DNA of 64,000 nucleotides. Origin: Melampsora larici-populina 98AG31. Its lineage: Eukaryota > Basidiomycota > Pucciniomycetes > Pucciniales > Melampsoraceae. A model generated the notes under the pieces. That model was given only the letters and a program-made list of their open reading frames with translations, was not told the origin of the DNA and ran no database searches. The DNA lies in assembly GCF_000204055.1 (NCBI RefSeq), contig NW_006768767.1, positions 141,927 to 205,926 of the forward strand, read 5' to 3'. Shown piece by piece: positions 47,624-58,470 of this stretch (its first letter is position 1; the number at the start of each line of letters is the position of its first letter). Made by a program: the position numbers and the translations under genes.

Positions 47624-50600
47624 ATGGTATTACCAGGAGAGGAGTTCCCCCCCGAACCAAAGCGGGCAAGAAGCGCAGCGATTCCGATGTCAGCAATTGG
47701 TCGGAGACTTGCTGAACTAGAGGGTCGTGAGCAAGAAGCAGGTAATCGAGTGGATGCTCAGAGGAATCAGCCACAAGCCCCCGACATTCAACCTATCAAC
47801 CCAGCAGACCACCTTGATCAGGAGGAGGATCAACTTTACCGCGCTTTTATTCCAGCTGGTGGCCTGGATGATCCTCCCAGAAACGAAGTCCAACTTTCAC
47901 CCGTTATCAATCGAGCCGACTATTATCGTGATGTAACTTACCAAGAGAGAATTCTTCAGGAAGAAGCCAACTGGAGAAAGATCATACCAGCAATGTTTAT
48001 CGCCTTCATGCCGTGTAGCCGAGCAACTTTTCAGTGGGTAGACCCAAATAAATGGGATCATGACATGAATGAACCATGTAATTGTGCACTTTGGAAGCGG
48101 TCAACAGTCACCATTGATACAATTGACTGGTGTGGTGAGTCGGATTTTGTCATTTTATTGCTATAAAATGTCTACTTCCAAGATAAAATAGTCTGTCATA
48201 CAATTAATTGTATGTATTCAACCATTAAAACAGGTCGTACCAAAATGCCACTTCAGATTTGCCAGTGCACACCGGATGCAGTTCGGTTGCTACGTAAAGG
48301 TTACATAGGCAGTCATCCTGTGAAGCCAAGAACGGCATTTTCAATTTGATTGTTGCGATATCATCATATTTTGTGGAAATTCTGTAGTGTACAAATCACA
48401 CCTTGTGTGGAGGTAATAGACGAATATCTGGATCCTTGACATCCTCTCTTAGTGGTTGCAGGGAGTGATCAGGTACGTGGTTGCTCAAAGAAGTATTTTC
48501 AATGATGAATTCTAATTAAGTCTTATTACAGACTCGTGATTGGCGCAAAGGGTATTCCGCTGCTGTTGATGTTTATCGGGAAATGCTTCAACTAGAAGAA
48601 GAATTGAAAAATAAAGTGTTGAAATGCTTCCCTGAGGATATACTGGCTTCCACTTGTCCAGCCTGCTTTGGACCAGAAGTAGCAGGGAGGCGAGTGGCTG
48701 AGCCGAATGTGGTTGTCTGTCTTGATGGTAATTTCCAGCAGAGGCGCCACTACTCAGCTAGTGCCGCTTGGAGGGGTAATACTGGAGTTATGCCGGCTTT
48801 GTTTCTATCCCCGGCCGACGTCAGGAGCTGGGAGAACAAGATGATGGTTAACCCACGTGACAAGGCCTCTGACTTGATTGTGAGCTGGTTGAGGTTCATA
48901 TTTATATTTATTGTGAATTATTATGTTGTGCTCATATGTACTGACTTCAGCAAATCTTATATTTATATTTAGCATCCATGTAGCGCACAGCATACAGCTG
49001 CTGATGATGTTCGAGGTAGATCTACTTGGAAAAGCTACTACGAAACCGGTTTGATGGGCATGGGGTGTCGACACGACAATGTTTTGAAATTCATCAATAT
49101 TATCCAGAGTGGCGAGCGGTTAGTAAACCATTAAATCCTTCTTAGTTCAAATGGAAAGGCCAAAAGCCATGATTTGATATGGATTCATGTATCATTTCAT
49201 CAAAGTGGTCATTTTCCTGTAGCTATGCTTGACTGGCTCATGAAGCAAAGTCAGCGAGATATGAAGTATGGTGTGCTTTATGACATTGGATGTAATTTGG
49301 AGAAGGGAATTCTCAAAGTATGTCAATCAAGACTCCTTCTGGTTTATCTGCTTGAATCAATGAGTAAATATGATGATTGTCTGATATCAATCAATGACTG
49401 GAATATTATCCAGCGTAATTTATTCCCAGATAAGCGTGATGCTGGCCTGCTTATGTTTGGTACCAGTGTTTTCCATTCATTTGTTCACCAATGGACGTGC
49501 CAATTACAGTACAATCCAAGGCTGAATATGGATTGGGGTCTATCAGATGGGGAGGGAATGGAGCGGATTTGGTCCAGGCTCTCATCACTGATTAGTGGTC
49601 TCAGGTATTCTACATCGTTTCATTGACTCAGCGCATTGAATCTACAAGCGCAGCATCACAATGAGGCTGGTCGAACCAAATTGGGTAAGCTTGTTTTATA
49701 ATACATCCTTTCGGAATAGTCTCACACCGACGATCCCTTTGTTTCAAAGTTAAATCGCTGCTAACGCGCGAGCGTGCAGCCCACAAGCAGTATTTGGATA
49801 GCAGGTTGAAGTTGGATATTCTCAAACGTGAACCTACTTACAACGAAGATTATTTCATCCAACAATGGTCTCGGCAGCGGGAATGTCAACTGAACGCATT
49901 GGTGCATGAAAACACTGAGACTCTGAGCAAGAAACTAGCAAAGCTTGTGGGTTTGGAACAAAGCCTGCAGACCTCAGAGTTGAGTAACTTATCTTTGCTT
50001 GACTGTAAGTCAGTTTCAATTGAACTTATGTATATGATATAGAGACGAATTTGAGTTGCTACGAGCAAAGCGTCGACGGGATCGAACCCGTGCAGAGCAG
50101 CTCGAATTTGCTGCCCTACCTGAGTCTATTGCTGTGCTGAAAGCCAAGATTGAGGAGGTGGTGGACCAACTCGGAGGTGACAAATATAGAGATACTCCGG
50201 GGGCTTCGAGTGAGTTTGAATCCCATTGATGGTAGCACCGGAGACTGGAGCAATTAAGAAATGCAAATTCTAACTGTAGCACCCAAGGGAAGAGGGCTGA
50301 TCCGAATTCGGGTGGCCAAAAACAAACTCCATGTGGCGAAAATTGATGTCTTCACCATGCAAAATCATAGTGATGAGCGGGCAGGTATGTAATGTTTGTT
50401 TATAATGACAAGTATGCATTACACTGAATTTGAGATATTACAAAAATTAAGGCACTCGAGTTCAACAAAGGATGAAAAAGTCATTGAGGGAAAAGCAGAC
50501 CGCATTCAAATCAAAATACAACACTTTCAAACGCATAGTCGAGGGTTTCAATCGCGATTTCCCAGATGGTCCAGTTATGGATTGTCCCTCGTTTGAAGAT

Positions 50601-51331
50601 TGCCGAGCCCTGTCAGTGTATGATGCGTTCTGGGATGTGGGTCAACTGACGCATCCTGGAGAGGCGTGGGCGGTAGATCCAAAGACACAAGAGGGAATTC
50701 AGGCGTACCTTGCAATGACACACGCTCACGATGAGCTTCGTCGAGTCGGCCGAGAGTGTCGTCAAATGATTAAGTGGGCGGTGGATGTTGAAAGGAAGAT
50801 GTCAGTATTGCAAACTTCACTTCTCTGGAAGGTGAGCAGTTTTGTACTCTTACCTGGTCTGATTGATTTATTGAAGATTGTATGTATAAAAATGTTGGCA
50901 ACGCAGATGACAACGTTGAGAACATTACAAACGCCTGGATGATGCAGATCGTAGGTTCAGTAAAGCCGAGGATGTCAGATCGCTTGGTTGAGAGCAAGGA
51001 AGTTTTGAACTCACTTCTTAGTCGCTTTACACACAGTCATAGCCGATTATGTATCACATGGAATATTGATATGTTGAAGATCTTGAACAAGACAGTTGAG
51101 GATAGTGATTTAAGCCAAGACAGCGAAGTCAGTCTTGAACTTGAGTGGAGGAATTTGGCGGTAAGATCAAGACTGGCCTTTCAAAGGGTGGTGGAAGCTC
51201 CAATTGTCAAGGCAGAGCCGCTTGATCAGGATGAAGCTGCCGAGTTTGAGATGGAGGACAATGAGGACGAGTTGTTGTTGTTGAATGATGAGGGCAATGG
51301 GGATGAGGTAGACGAGGAGGAAGTCGATTGA
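47624..51331 (+). pseudogene. KDZ transposase with at least three in-frame TGA codons
   Basis: It starts MVLPGEEFPPEPKRARS. Features in order are a CxC-type N-terminal region (SRATFQWVDPNKW; CNCALWKRSTVTIDTIDWC), ICQCTPDAVRLLRKGY, then FSI-stop-LLRYHHILWKF (TGA at 48,347-48,349). EYLDP-stop-HPLLVV follows (TGA at 48,437-48,439). The catalytic domain has LDGNFQQRRH (Asp at 48,724), HTAADDVRGRSTW, CRHDNVLKF, VLYDIGCNLEKG (Asp at 49,282) and LSDGEGMERIW (Glu near 49,552). RYSTSFH-stop-LSALNLQAQHHNE follows (TGA at 49,624-49,626). The C-terminal helical region and acidic tail end DEVDEEEVD at 51,331. Frame-consistent introns lie between. KDZ DDE motifs are all present; the three stops sit where the family has coding sequence, so the copy is inactive unless read through. 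Confidence 0.85.
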
Positions 51332-51631
51332 TTAGCAAAGTTGTCAGAGTCATATAACATCAGAGACTGGAAAGGCGTACATTTGCTTCCTTTGACTTGT
51401 AAAAAGACTGGATTGTGCTGATTTGAATTGAGTTGAGATGGAAGGTCTCTGGAGATAATTCCGGTTTTGATGGAGTTGCTGTTAGACGGAGTTTGTTTGG
51501 GGTCATAGCTGATTGTAGACTACTGGTTAGGAAGAGGTCTCGTATTAGTTCAACTTGAGCCTATTTGCATTTTGTTTCAATCACTATGCCAGGGAAGTGG
51601 TGTAAGTACATACTTAGGGCAGATTCACAGG

Positions 51632-51935
51632 AGGTCAGAGCGCTCTGACAAGACTCCAGAGCGCTCTGACAAGGCCCAGAGCACTCTGGCTAGTGACTTT
51701 GCAAAAAGTCAAAGTCCAAGTGTGCTTTAAATTTGTATAAGGGCAGTTTATCATGTAAATAATGGTCTACAATGTTTTTATCCCCCTGAATTTTGTTTTA
51801 ACTTGTGTTTGAGTGCAAGAAAAAACTGCTCCAGGAGCGCTGAAACTGCTCTGGGCCAAGAATCGGCTTACATGCCCTTCGTAATTGCCAGTTTCTGACA
51901 GACTTGTATGTCACTTCCTACAGGTGCCACAGGTG
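51632..51935 (-). repeat. Right TIR of the KDZ element
   Basis: Reverse complement of 40,431-40,752 with one fewer 20-bp unit. Differences seen by eye are mostly CpG against TpG or CpA, for example ACGAAGGG against ACAAAGGG and GAGTGCTC against GAGCGCTC. Confidence 0.92.
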
Positions 51936-51943
51936 CAAAAAGT

Positions 51944-52345
51944 CTAACTTTCCCGTTGACTTGCTAACGGGTATGCAGTTTTTGCGTTTTTGTTCATGTC
52001 CTCGAGTCTCCAAGAATGGCGCTCCTCTACAATAGCTGTTTGACGATTTTGCAGAAAAACGGACAAGGCTTGGGGTATTGTAATCCATTTCCACCATCCC
52101 ATTATCCAATTTCAAACAGTCAATATATAAAGCATTTTAATATCTCTTCTACAGCAATCATAATATTTCATTTATAGCCATCATAAGCACTGTCATTGTT
52201 TTTCAGCAATCTTAATCTTACACTTGAGAATTTATCAACTTTTTTCAATGGCATCAACACAAATCATTCCTCCCAAATCCGACGAACATAGTTCAAACAC
52301 TACAAGCCACTTGCAAGAAATTCAAGCATGGGGAGAGCTTTATAT
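51944..52345 (+). pseudogene. Second copy of the 286-residue gene: promoter and first ~33 codons only
   Basis: The sequence from 51,944 (CTAACTTTCCCGTTGAC) matches 33,549 onward. An ATG at 52,248 opens MASTQIIPPKSDEHSSN, close to the gene at 33,851. Homology stops abruptly at about 52,345, within GELYI. The TATA box is lost and the rest of the gene is absent. The KDZ element sits about 310 bp upstream of the ATG. Confidence 0.8.
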
Positions 52346-52795
52346 CCATTCTCACAGTTCCTTACATTACGGGTAAGGTTTTGTAAGAAAGGTTAATCAG
52401 TTTGTATTGTGCCAAATTTTAATTATTTAATGGTCTTTAACCTTCCTTAATTAAATGTAGAGAGTTGCTCAGCAAGTTTCTACATTTCTCCTCAACCTTG
52501 ACCGCTAAATGCGGCTGAGGTTGAGGTCCTTTCGGGGGAGCCTGGGCGCGGGATTGGCATGGCTTTGTGTCACGGTCCACTACTACTTGGTATAGGTCAC
52601 TGTTACTCTCTGTTTTCAAAAAAAAAGAGGAAGATAACTTTGCAATTCCGTAACGAGATACAGACAACTCTAATTCTTGAACCGACTAGATGATTGTAAT
52701 TTCTGGTGTACTAGTCCCCTACTATGTAATTGTTTAGTTAGTGTAATATGCAATCAAGCAAAATCGCACTTAAAAAATAAAAAAAATAAAAAAAG
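52346..52795. other. Unassigned sequence replacing the gene body
   Basis: It begins exactly where the gene homology breaks, so it is either one end of another insertion or a deletion junction. No gene or recognisable repeat is seen. Confidence 0.4.
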
Positions 52796-52803
52796 AGCAG
52801 AAT

Positions 52804-53825
52804 TCATGTTGTGGGTGCGTCCTTCTTCCGACAGGCGCGCCCAGGCGCGAAAAATCTTGATCGGACTGGCACAGGCGCCACTGGGGCGCGTTAGGTGCGC
52901 CCTTCGCCCCCAAAAAGTAGGAAAAAAAGGAAAAAATCTGCTACACCAGCGTACAGTGCCAGAAGATAACACCACAGGAATTATTAAGTTCAAACCCCGG
53001 TTGAGCAGAATTGTGGTATCCGAGTCCGCAACTTGTCTCAATTGCGAATCTAGTTCACATTATGTTCACAATACGTTCACAAGTTTCCCTCAGGTTTTTC
53101 TGATAACCCTTTGTCATGAGACATACAAATGCCCCTTTCTGACCGACAAGTGTCTTTTATAGTACATTCCCTGTCCTCGCTATTTACGCTTGCCATAGAC
53201 ATGCCTTCAAGAATGTTTGGCAAATCCAGATTTGATGACTGTGGCATCCTTAAATCCAATGGAGTCAGGATGGCAAAGGAGCCTGACCCGTCCTTGGCCC
53301 GTCAGCCCACGTGATTACAGCTTGAGGGCAACTTGTGAATGAATTGTGAATGTAATGTGAACTAGATCCGTGATTGAGACAAGTTGCGGACTTGGACACC
53401 ACAATTCTGCTCAATAGGGTTTTGAACTCAATATTTCCCATGGTGTAAATAGTTGCCAATAAGAGAATTCTAGTCATTGACTGTAAGGTAGATTGCAAGA
53501 GATATCACAATCAAAGGAAGTTGACTGCAATTTTATACACATGAAACTCTATACGTCTTTTGGGCAAGACTTGGTCTGTAAAGTGACAACAGATCAGAGT
53601 GAGGTATGTAGACTGTTGGCCCAATATCTTAATACCATGATCAAGCAACACTCCTCAAAGTCCTCTCCAGGTATTTCTGATGGAGATGTGTTGCAAAACT
53701 GACAAAAACCCGCGGGTTAACTATGGGGCGCGCCCCTACATATTTTGAAGCTTTGGGGCGCTACCAGGCACGCCCGCGCCGGGGCGCGACTTTTTTGCGC
53801 TTTTTGCGCCGCGCCCACAACATGA
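52804..53825. mobile_element. Non-autonomous hAT-like element, 1.0 kb
   Basis: The tips TCATGTTGTGGG (52,804) and CCCACAACATGA (53,825) are inverted. An exact 8-bp duplication, AGCAGAAT, flanks them (52,796-52,803 and 53,826-53,833). Subterminal regions are G+C-rich (GGCGCGCCCAGGCGCG; CGCCGGGGCGCGAC). There is no coding capacity. The 8-bp duplication and short TIRs fit a hAT derivative. Confidence 0.75.
52985..53440. repeat. Internal inverted repeat of about 110 bp arms
   Basis: 52,985-53,100 and the reverse complement of 53,325-53,440 match (GAGCAGAATTGTGGT, AGTCCGCAACTTGTCTCAAT, CTAGTTCACATTA). It is either a second MITE nested in the 1.0 kb element or part of its palindromic interior. Confidence 0.65.
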
Positions 53826-53837
53826 AGCAGAATATTA

Positions 53838-54944
53838 ACGGTACTCAAAGTAAAAAGGTGGTTTCTGCCTACTTCAAGACCTGGAACCTACTTTGTTTTT
53901 TTGGCGGGGACTTTTTTTCCAAGTATGTTTTCCTCAACCGGGTGGCTTTGAGGACCCTTTCTCTACTTTAAACATATGTACCTTCGGCTTTTGGCAAGAA
54001 CTGTCTGGATCTGGTTCATGCATCCGGAAAGTTCCTATTGGGCGTTTATTCCACCTTGCAACCTTCATCCTCCTCTATCCTTCTTCATCTTACATTGGCT
54101 CACCACTTTCACCTCCAGATCATGACAATTTTTGATTTGAAATCAGTCAATTGGTTTTTGAAACAATCAATTGTTTCAACTCTCACTTTCTAAAAGACAG
54201 AATTGTGCTGAGCAGTCTCAACTCAGGCTTTTGTTTGATTGTACTTCAAACATTTCATTTCAGAGATGCCCAAAACAGAAGAAAGAAACACACAAAAACT
54301 TTGACCAATCAATCGTTTTCAAAAACAATCAATCGTCACAACTTGCATGGGGTCACAGAGTAATCATACCGATCAGCTTTTGAACCATCTATTGTTTCCA
54401 AAATCTATTGTTAGTCACAACTCTCAAGACTTTAGAATTAAGATTGTATCAGTCATGAATTCAGGGTGTGAAGGATTTTATTGAGATTGACTAATCTGAT
54501 GATACTTTTCATTAAAAGAATCAGAAATCAATTCCAATTGATCCAAATCAAATCCATCGTCAACTTGATGATCATTTGGTATATCAAATGAAAAGAATGT
54601 AATCAGACAAGATACACTACTAGAATGAGGTAGTAAGTCTAGAATTTGTTGATTTGAATGCTTGGAATGAGTAGGTGAATTGATTGAAGTAGTTGAACAG
54701 GCAGATGATTTTGTCAATGATAAAGGGTTTGCTCTGAAATTGAGTTGTGGGTGAATTTGGAGAGGGAGAACAAGGGGTTGAACCTTGCAGGATAGGATGG
54801 TGGTGATGAGCGGAAATTGAGGCCACCGGCACGGCGCTCTAAAGAGTGCTCACCTACTTTTTCCGGGTGGTGCCTAGTTTTTACAAGTAGGTTTCCCAAG
54901 GTTTCCCAACTAGGCAGAAACCACCTTTTTACTTTGAGTACCGT
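53838..54944. mobile_element. Non-autonomous inverted-repeat element, 1.1 kb, TATTA/TTA target duplication
   Basis: The first ~34 bases (ACGGTACTCAAAGTAAAAAG...) and the reverse complement of the last match. TATTA flanks both ends (53,833-53,837 and 54,945-54,949). A TTA target would fit PIF/Harbinger, but five bases are shared, so the superfamily is left open. No gene inside; the small frames carry no motif. Confidence 0.7.
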
Positions 54945-55422
54945 TATTATGATAAGTCTCAGAGTTCAACCCTAAGAACTTATACTTAATATCAATACTT
55001 TCCAAAGAAGCATTACCCTTTTAGGGTATTCTTTGCAACCTCTATAACAACGGTTTATTTTACTATAGGTGGTTTGGGGGTATGCCCTGGCAAGGTCGGT
55101 ATGCTATTTGTGATGGACGTCCACCACTATAGCGGTACCTACCTGCCAGGGTGAGAGCAAAGAACCCCTGGAGGGCTTCTCTTCCCCACAACTCGCGGGG
55201 ATTTGAGCCGTGAGCCTGAGAAGCTCCATCCCTCAACTCACCGCAGAGTTTTCTGACACATAAACCAAAGCTTACAGAACATAAGTTGGTTATAACGTTT
55301 AGAATTTGACCAAAGAAGATCCACCCCAATTCAATCTATACGCCTCCTCAGCGATCACAAACTTAAACCAAGACACAATAGGTCCATGTGACCCTGTTAA
55401 ACAGTGTGGTATGAACAATCAC

Positions 55423-56534
55423 TCAATTCCCACTCTCTTCATCCCAGAAGAGGTCTTCTAACAGTTTCTTTGTCTTCTTCAAATCTTTGTTTGGATAATT
55501 CCTCAGGTACACTTTATATGCATCCGAAGCCCAGCATCTGCTTCTTTTCACTTCTTCTCTACTTGCTCTCAAGTTCCACCAAAGCAAGGCGCCGCCTATT
55601 CAAAAGGAATGGCCATGGAGTAGCTTCTCCTTGGACAAACAATGTGAGTTCCATATTGATCTAAACCTCTCTATGGTTTCCACTTTCCCATCTTCTTATC
55701 TACCTCCACTACGGAGATTTCATTGCTCAGTTTCCTATTCTTGTAGCAAAACCATTCTTGTAACATCAAAACTGGATCTAACAAGGACTTTTGTCAACGT
55801 AGTACAATAAACTGTACTTCGCCTGGAGTCGCCGTTTTTGCGTTATGAACTGCTAATTTCACATACAACCTGTCATTTGACCACATCAGATCATCCCAAC
55901 GCGGCATCCTCTTTGTAGCATCATCTGTGATTAATTCTCCTAGCCTAGTGGTTCCCCAAAAAGCAACTAAGGCCGCCGTCAACATCACCAGTCCCTTCTT
56001 GCCTTGATCCGGAAGGACTTCTAAAAGGATCACTAAATCTCATACTAGTACTGCTTGACATTTGAATTTGACCTCAGCTAATTCAGCTTCCAACAACCTT
56101 GAGGCTTTGAGAAGAGCTTTCACTGCATCGTCTACTGCTGACGGATATTCTTCATGGTGAAAAAGGTGCCATGCTTTAATACCCGCCACATATGCTTTGC
56201 GTGTTGAATACTTCACTGACTCATCATCTTTTGCCCTCTCTACATCTTTCTTTGAAGCCCAGACGACAAATTGTTTCATTAAAAGAGGTGAACTTGGTAA
56301 TTACCTGACTCTATCTATTCCTTTCACTGTTGCAAATCAATATAACTTCACAACACCTGAATTATAACTCTTCAGAGTACCATTACCCCAAGGACCTCTT
56401 AGATAAGGTTTCTTCACCTCATCAATCTCCAACTCGTCTACTCCTACAGCGTTCTTCCAAAATGCTCCATATGGCTTCAAAACTCTCTTCAGATTGAACG
56501 ATTTGAGGTTAGATTTGTGCTGTGATTTCTTCAT
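55423..56534 (-). pseudogene. Tyrosine recombinase of the first Ngaro-like element
   Basis: Pieces in order are WGNGTLKSYNSGVVKLY-stop-FATVKG (TGA 56,337-56,339), then MKQFVVWASKKDVERAKDD and KAYVAGIKAWHLFHHEEYP (the N-terminal SAM-like domain). QAVLV-stop-DLVILLEV follows (TGA 56,040-56,042), then ALVAFWGTTRLGEL with the first catalytic Arg intact. VQFIVLR-stop-QKSLLDPVLML follows (TGA 55,794-55,796). The C-terminal CWASDAYKVYLRNY supplies the Tyr nucleophile candidate before the stop at 55,423. The middle His-x-x-Arg box is not readable. At least three stops make it inactive. Confidence 0.7.
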
Positions 56535-56619
56535 CTTGATCTTCTATTGCTTGAAGTTTAGGTGGAAATACTTGTCTAAGTAAGTGCTGGAGGTCTACCA
56601 GTACTTTTATCAAAACTTC

Positions 56620-57648
56620 TCAATACCAGTCTAATTTCCCTAAGATCCCTCGAGATAACGTGTCAGCATCATTCCCTTTTGATGTGACATGTTTTGCCTC
56701 TATGTCACAAGCCAAAACAGTAAGTAACCTTTGGATTTGTTTCCATTCTTCATTCACCATTTTGTCTTGGGATTTCCTTTTCCTTACTGCTGACTGAGAT
56801 GTTGTATTATCCGTCCACACCGCAAATTTCTTGCCTAGAACAATCAAGAAATCAGAACAGTCTTCACTAAACGACTTCTCCTTAGTACTCACCTTCCATA
56901 GATGATACCTTCTGTAGAACTAACAGCCCCAAGCAAATGGCAACTGTCTCTGCCCGCACTATCAAGCGTTTATCTTCCAATAAACCTAAAGTTTGCCAAC
57001 CAGGTACAAATTTGGAACAGGCCCACTGCTTTCCTATTAGCACTCCAATTCCAAAGGAGGACGACACGTCCCCCACCCAAGCAACTTCCGTCGCTTTGGG
57101 AGAAGGGATCAACGGTTGTGAGTTAAAATTCTTCAGTGCCCAATACCATTTCTTTAAATCTGCTTTCACACCAACAGGTGTTCTCTCAGCGCCGCTTTAT
57201 TTCTCCAACTCTTCATCCAACGGTAAAACGACCTTAAGTAAGCCTTCAAATGTGGGACAATGTATACTGTATGTACCAATTTCTCCACAAAACTTTCTAC
57301 TTGATTTAACACCCATTTCGCACCTGGTCTAAGAAATTCAATCACTAACTGGATTCTTTCTCTTAATTTGTCTTCAGGTAATCTAACAGTATGATCATGA
57401 CCATTCCAAATAAAAACAACAAATCTTTGTTCCACCACAAATTCAAAGTTCTTCGGTGGGTTAGTCATAACTCCTAAATTCATACTAAGATTTGTCACAT
57501 CATCTAAGGATACTTTGTCTTCTGGTCTCTTAAGCATTAGATTATTGTTGACCCACCTGAAGATCTTGAAGATCTTTGTCAGCCCTGAGTACATATACAT
57601 GGACCCAAAACTAGCCTGCAACAGTAAAAACACCATGTATAAAATCAA
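56620..57648 (-). pseudogene. Reverse transcriptase C-terminal part and RNase H of the Ngaro-like element
   Basis: FRWVNNNLMLKRPED replaces the expected FRWVDDNL active site. It is followed by LGVMTNPPKNFEF, VVFIWNGHDHTVRLPEDKL and LYRWMKSW-like motifs. A one-base shift near 57,170 leads to VKADLKKWYWALKNF. RNase H then shows VAWVGDVSSSFGIGVLIG, RAETVAI, WTDNTTSQSAV and ADTLSRG. A clean intron (GTGAGT to CTAG, about 56,835-56,892) joins SSMEG to KKFAVWTDN. RNase H acidic residues look present. Confidence 0.7.
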
Positions 57649-58470
57649 TTACATGCTACATACTGAACATAGACTGTATGTAACCTGTAATACAATGTAC
57701 CAAAACCTTTATTACATATAAATGAACCCGTAAAACAACATGTAACATGTAATAAAACACCATTTACACCTCATAACTCAGTGTCAAGAGTTAAATGCTT
57801 ATATTACATATCACACATAACATGTATATGTAATTAAGCACTACTAGTGATACACATTAACATATAGTAATGATTAACCCTGAACCAATGTAGTGATAAT
57901 AACAAATATCACTACAGTTAGGTTTGGAGAGGAGAGTATATAAACCCCTCCTCTCTCAGCCTTCAGAGATTCCCCTCAAGCAATAATTACCCACTACTTT
58001 TAAAGAACAATTAAAGTTCAACTGAAGTACATATCGAGAGTCTTATATATAAATAAGACTAGTGATAAGCTTCATCAACTTTAATCAGCTTCCTGATTAA
58101 AAGTAGGTAATACATTCTTCATTCCCCTCTGGATCCTCTGCTTCCCCCAAGTAGAAATCAACCTAGGTTGGTGACCTCTAACAGCCCCAGGTTAGTGACC
58201 TTAAGAAGAACTTTCAGGTTGGCGACCATAAGAATAACCCAAGATTGGTGACCACAAGAACAACCAGTTTGGTGATCTTTATCTCACCCTTTAAATCTGT
58301 TAATAAAAGATTAAAGGAGGGTCTTGGATCCAACCCTCATCCATTACTTATAATACTAGATATTATTTATAATCTCCTTCTAAGGAGTCACTTAACTGTA
58401 GTCTGTTTGGGTTTGTCCAAACAGACTACTTGTTCTATTCGCCCTCTTTCCTTCTTTCCTTTATTTCACT
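57630..58470. other. About 0.8 kb insert (or expanded intron) between the two RT halves
   Basis: It separates the RT at GGVASCGVF...KIV from KIFKIFRWVNNN. On the minus strand it ends TTTTACTGTTGCAG, a good splice acceptor. It contains TATATAAA at 57,939 and five ~25-bp repeats of GGTTGGTGACC (58,166-58,277), like a small solo LTR or other element landed inside an intron. No TG...CA ends with target duplication could be fixed. Confidence 0.5.

Larger units (their letters stand above)
40431..51935. mobile_element. KDZ-superfamily DNA transposon, 11.5 kb
   Basis: Terminal inverted repeats run 40,431-40,752 and 51,632-51,935, starting CACCTGTGGCACCTGTAGGA. Over the first ~245 bases the two arms differ at one site. 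An exact 8-bp duplication, CAAAAAGT, flanks the element (40,423-40,430 and 51,936-51,943). The element contains a KDZ transposase gene (plus strand), a five-exon accessory gene (minus strand), tandem repeats and probably a nested inverted-repeat insertion. The sequence on either side joins to match the intact region at 33,440-33,850. Confidence 0.92.
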
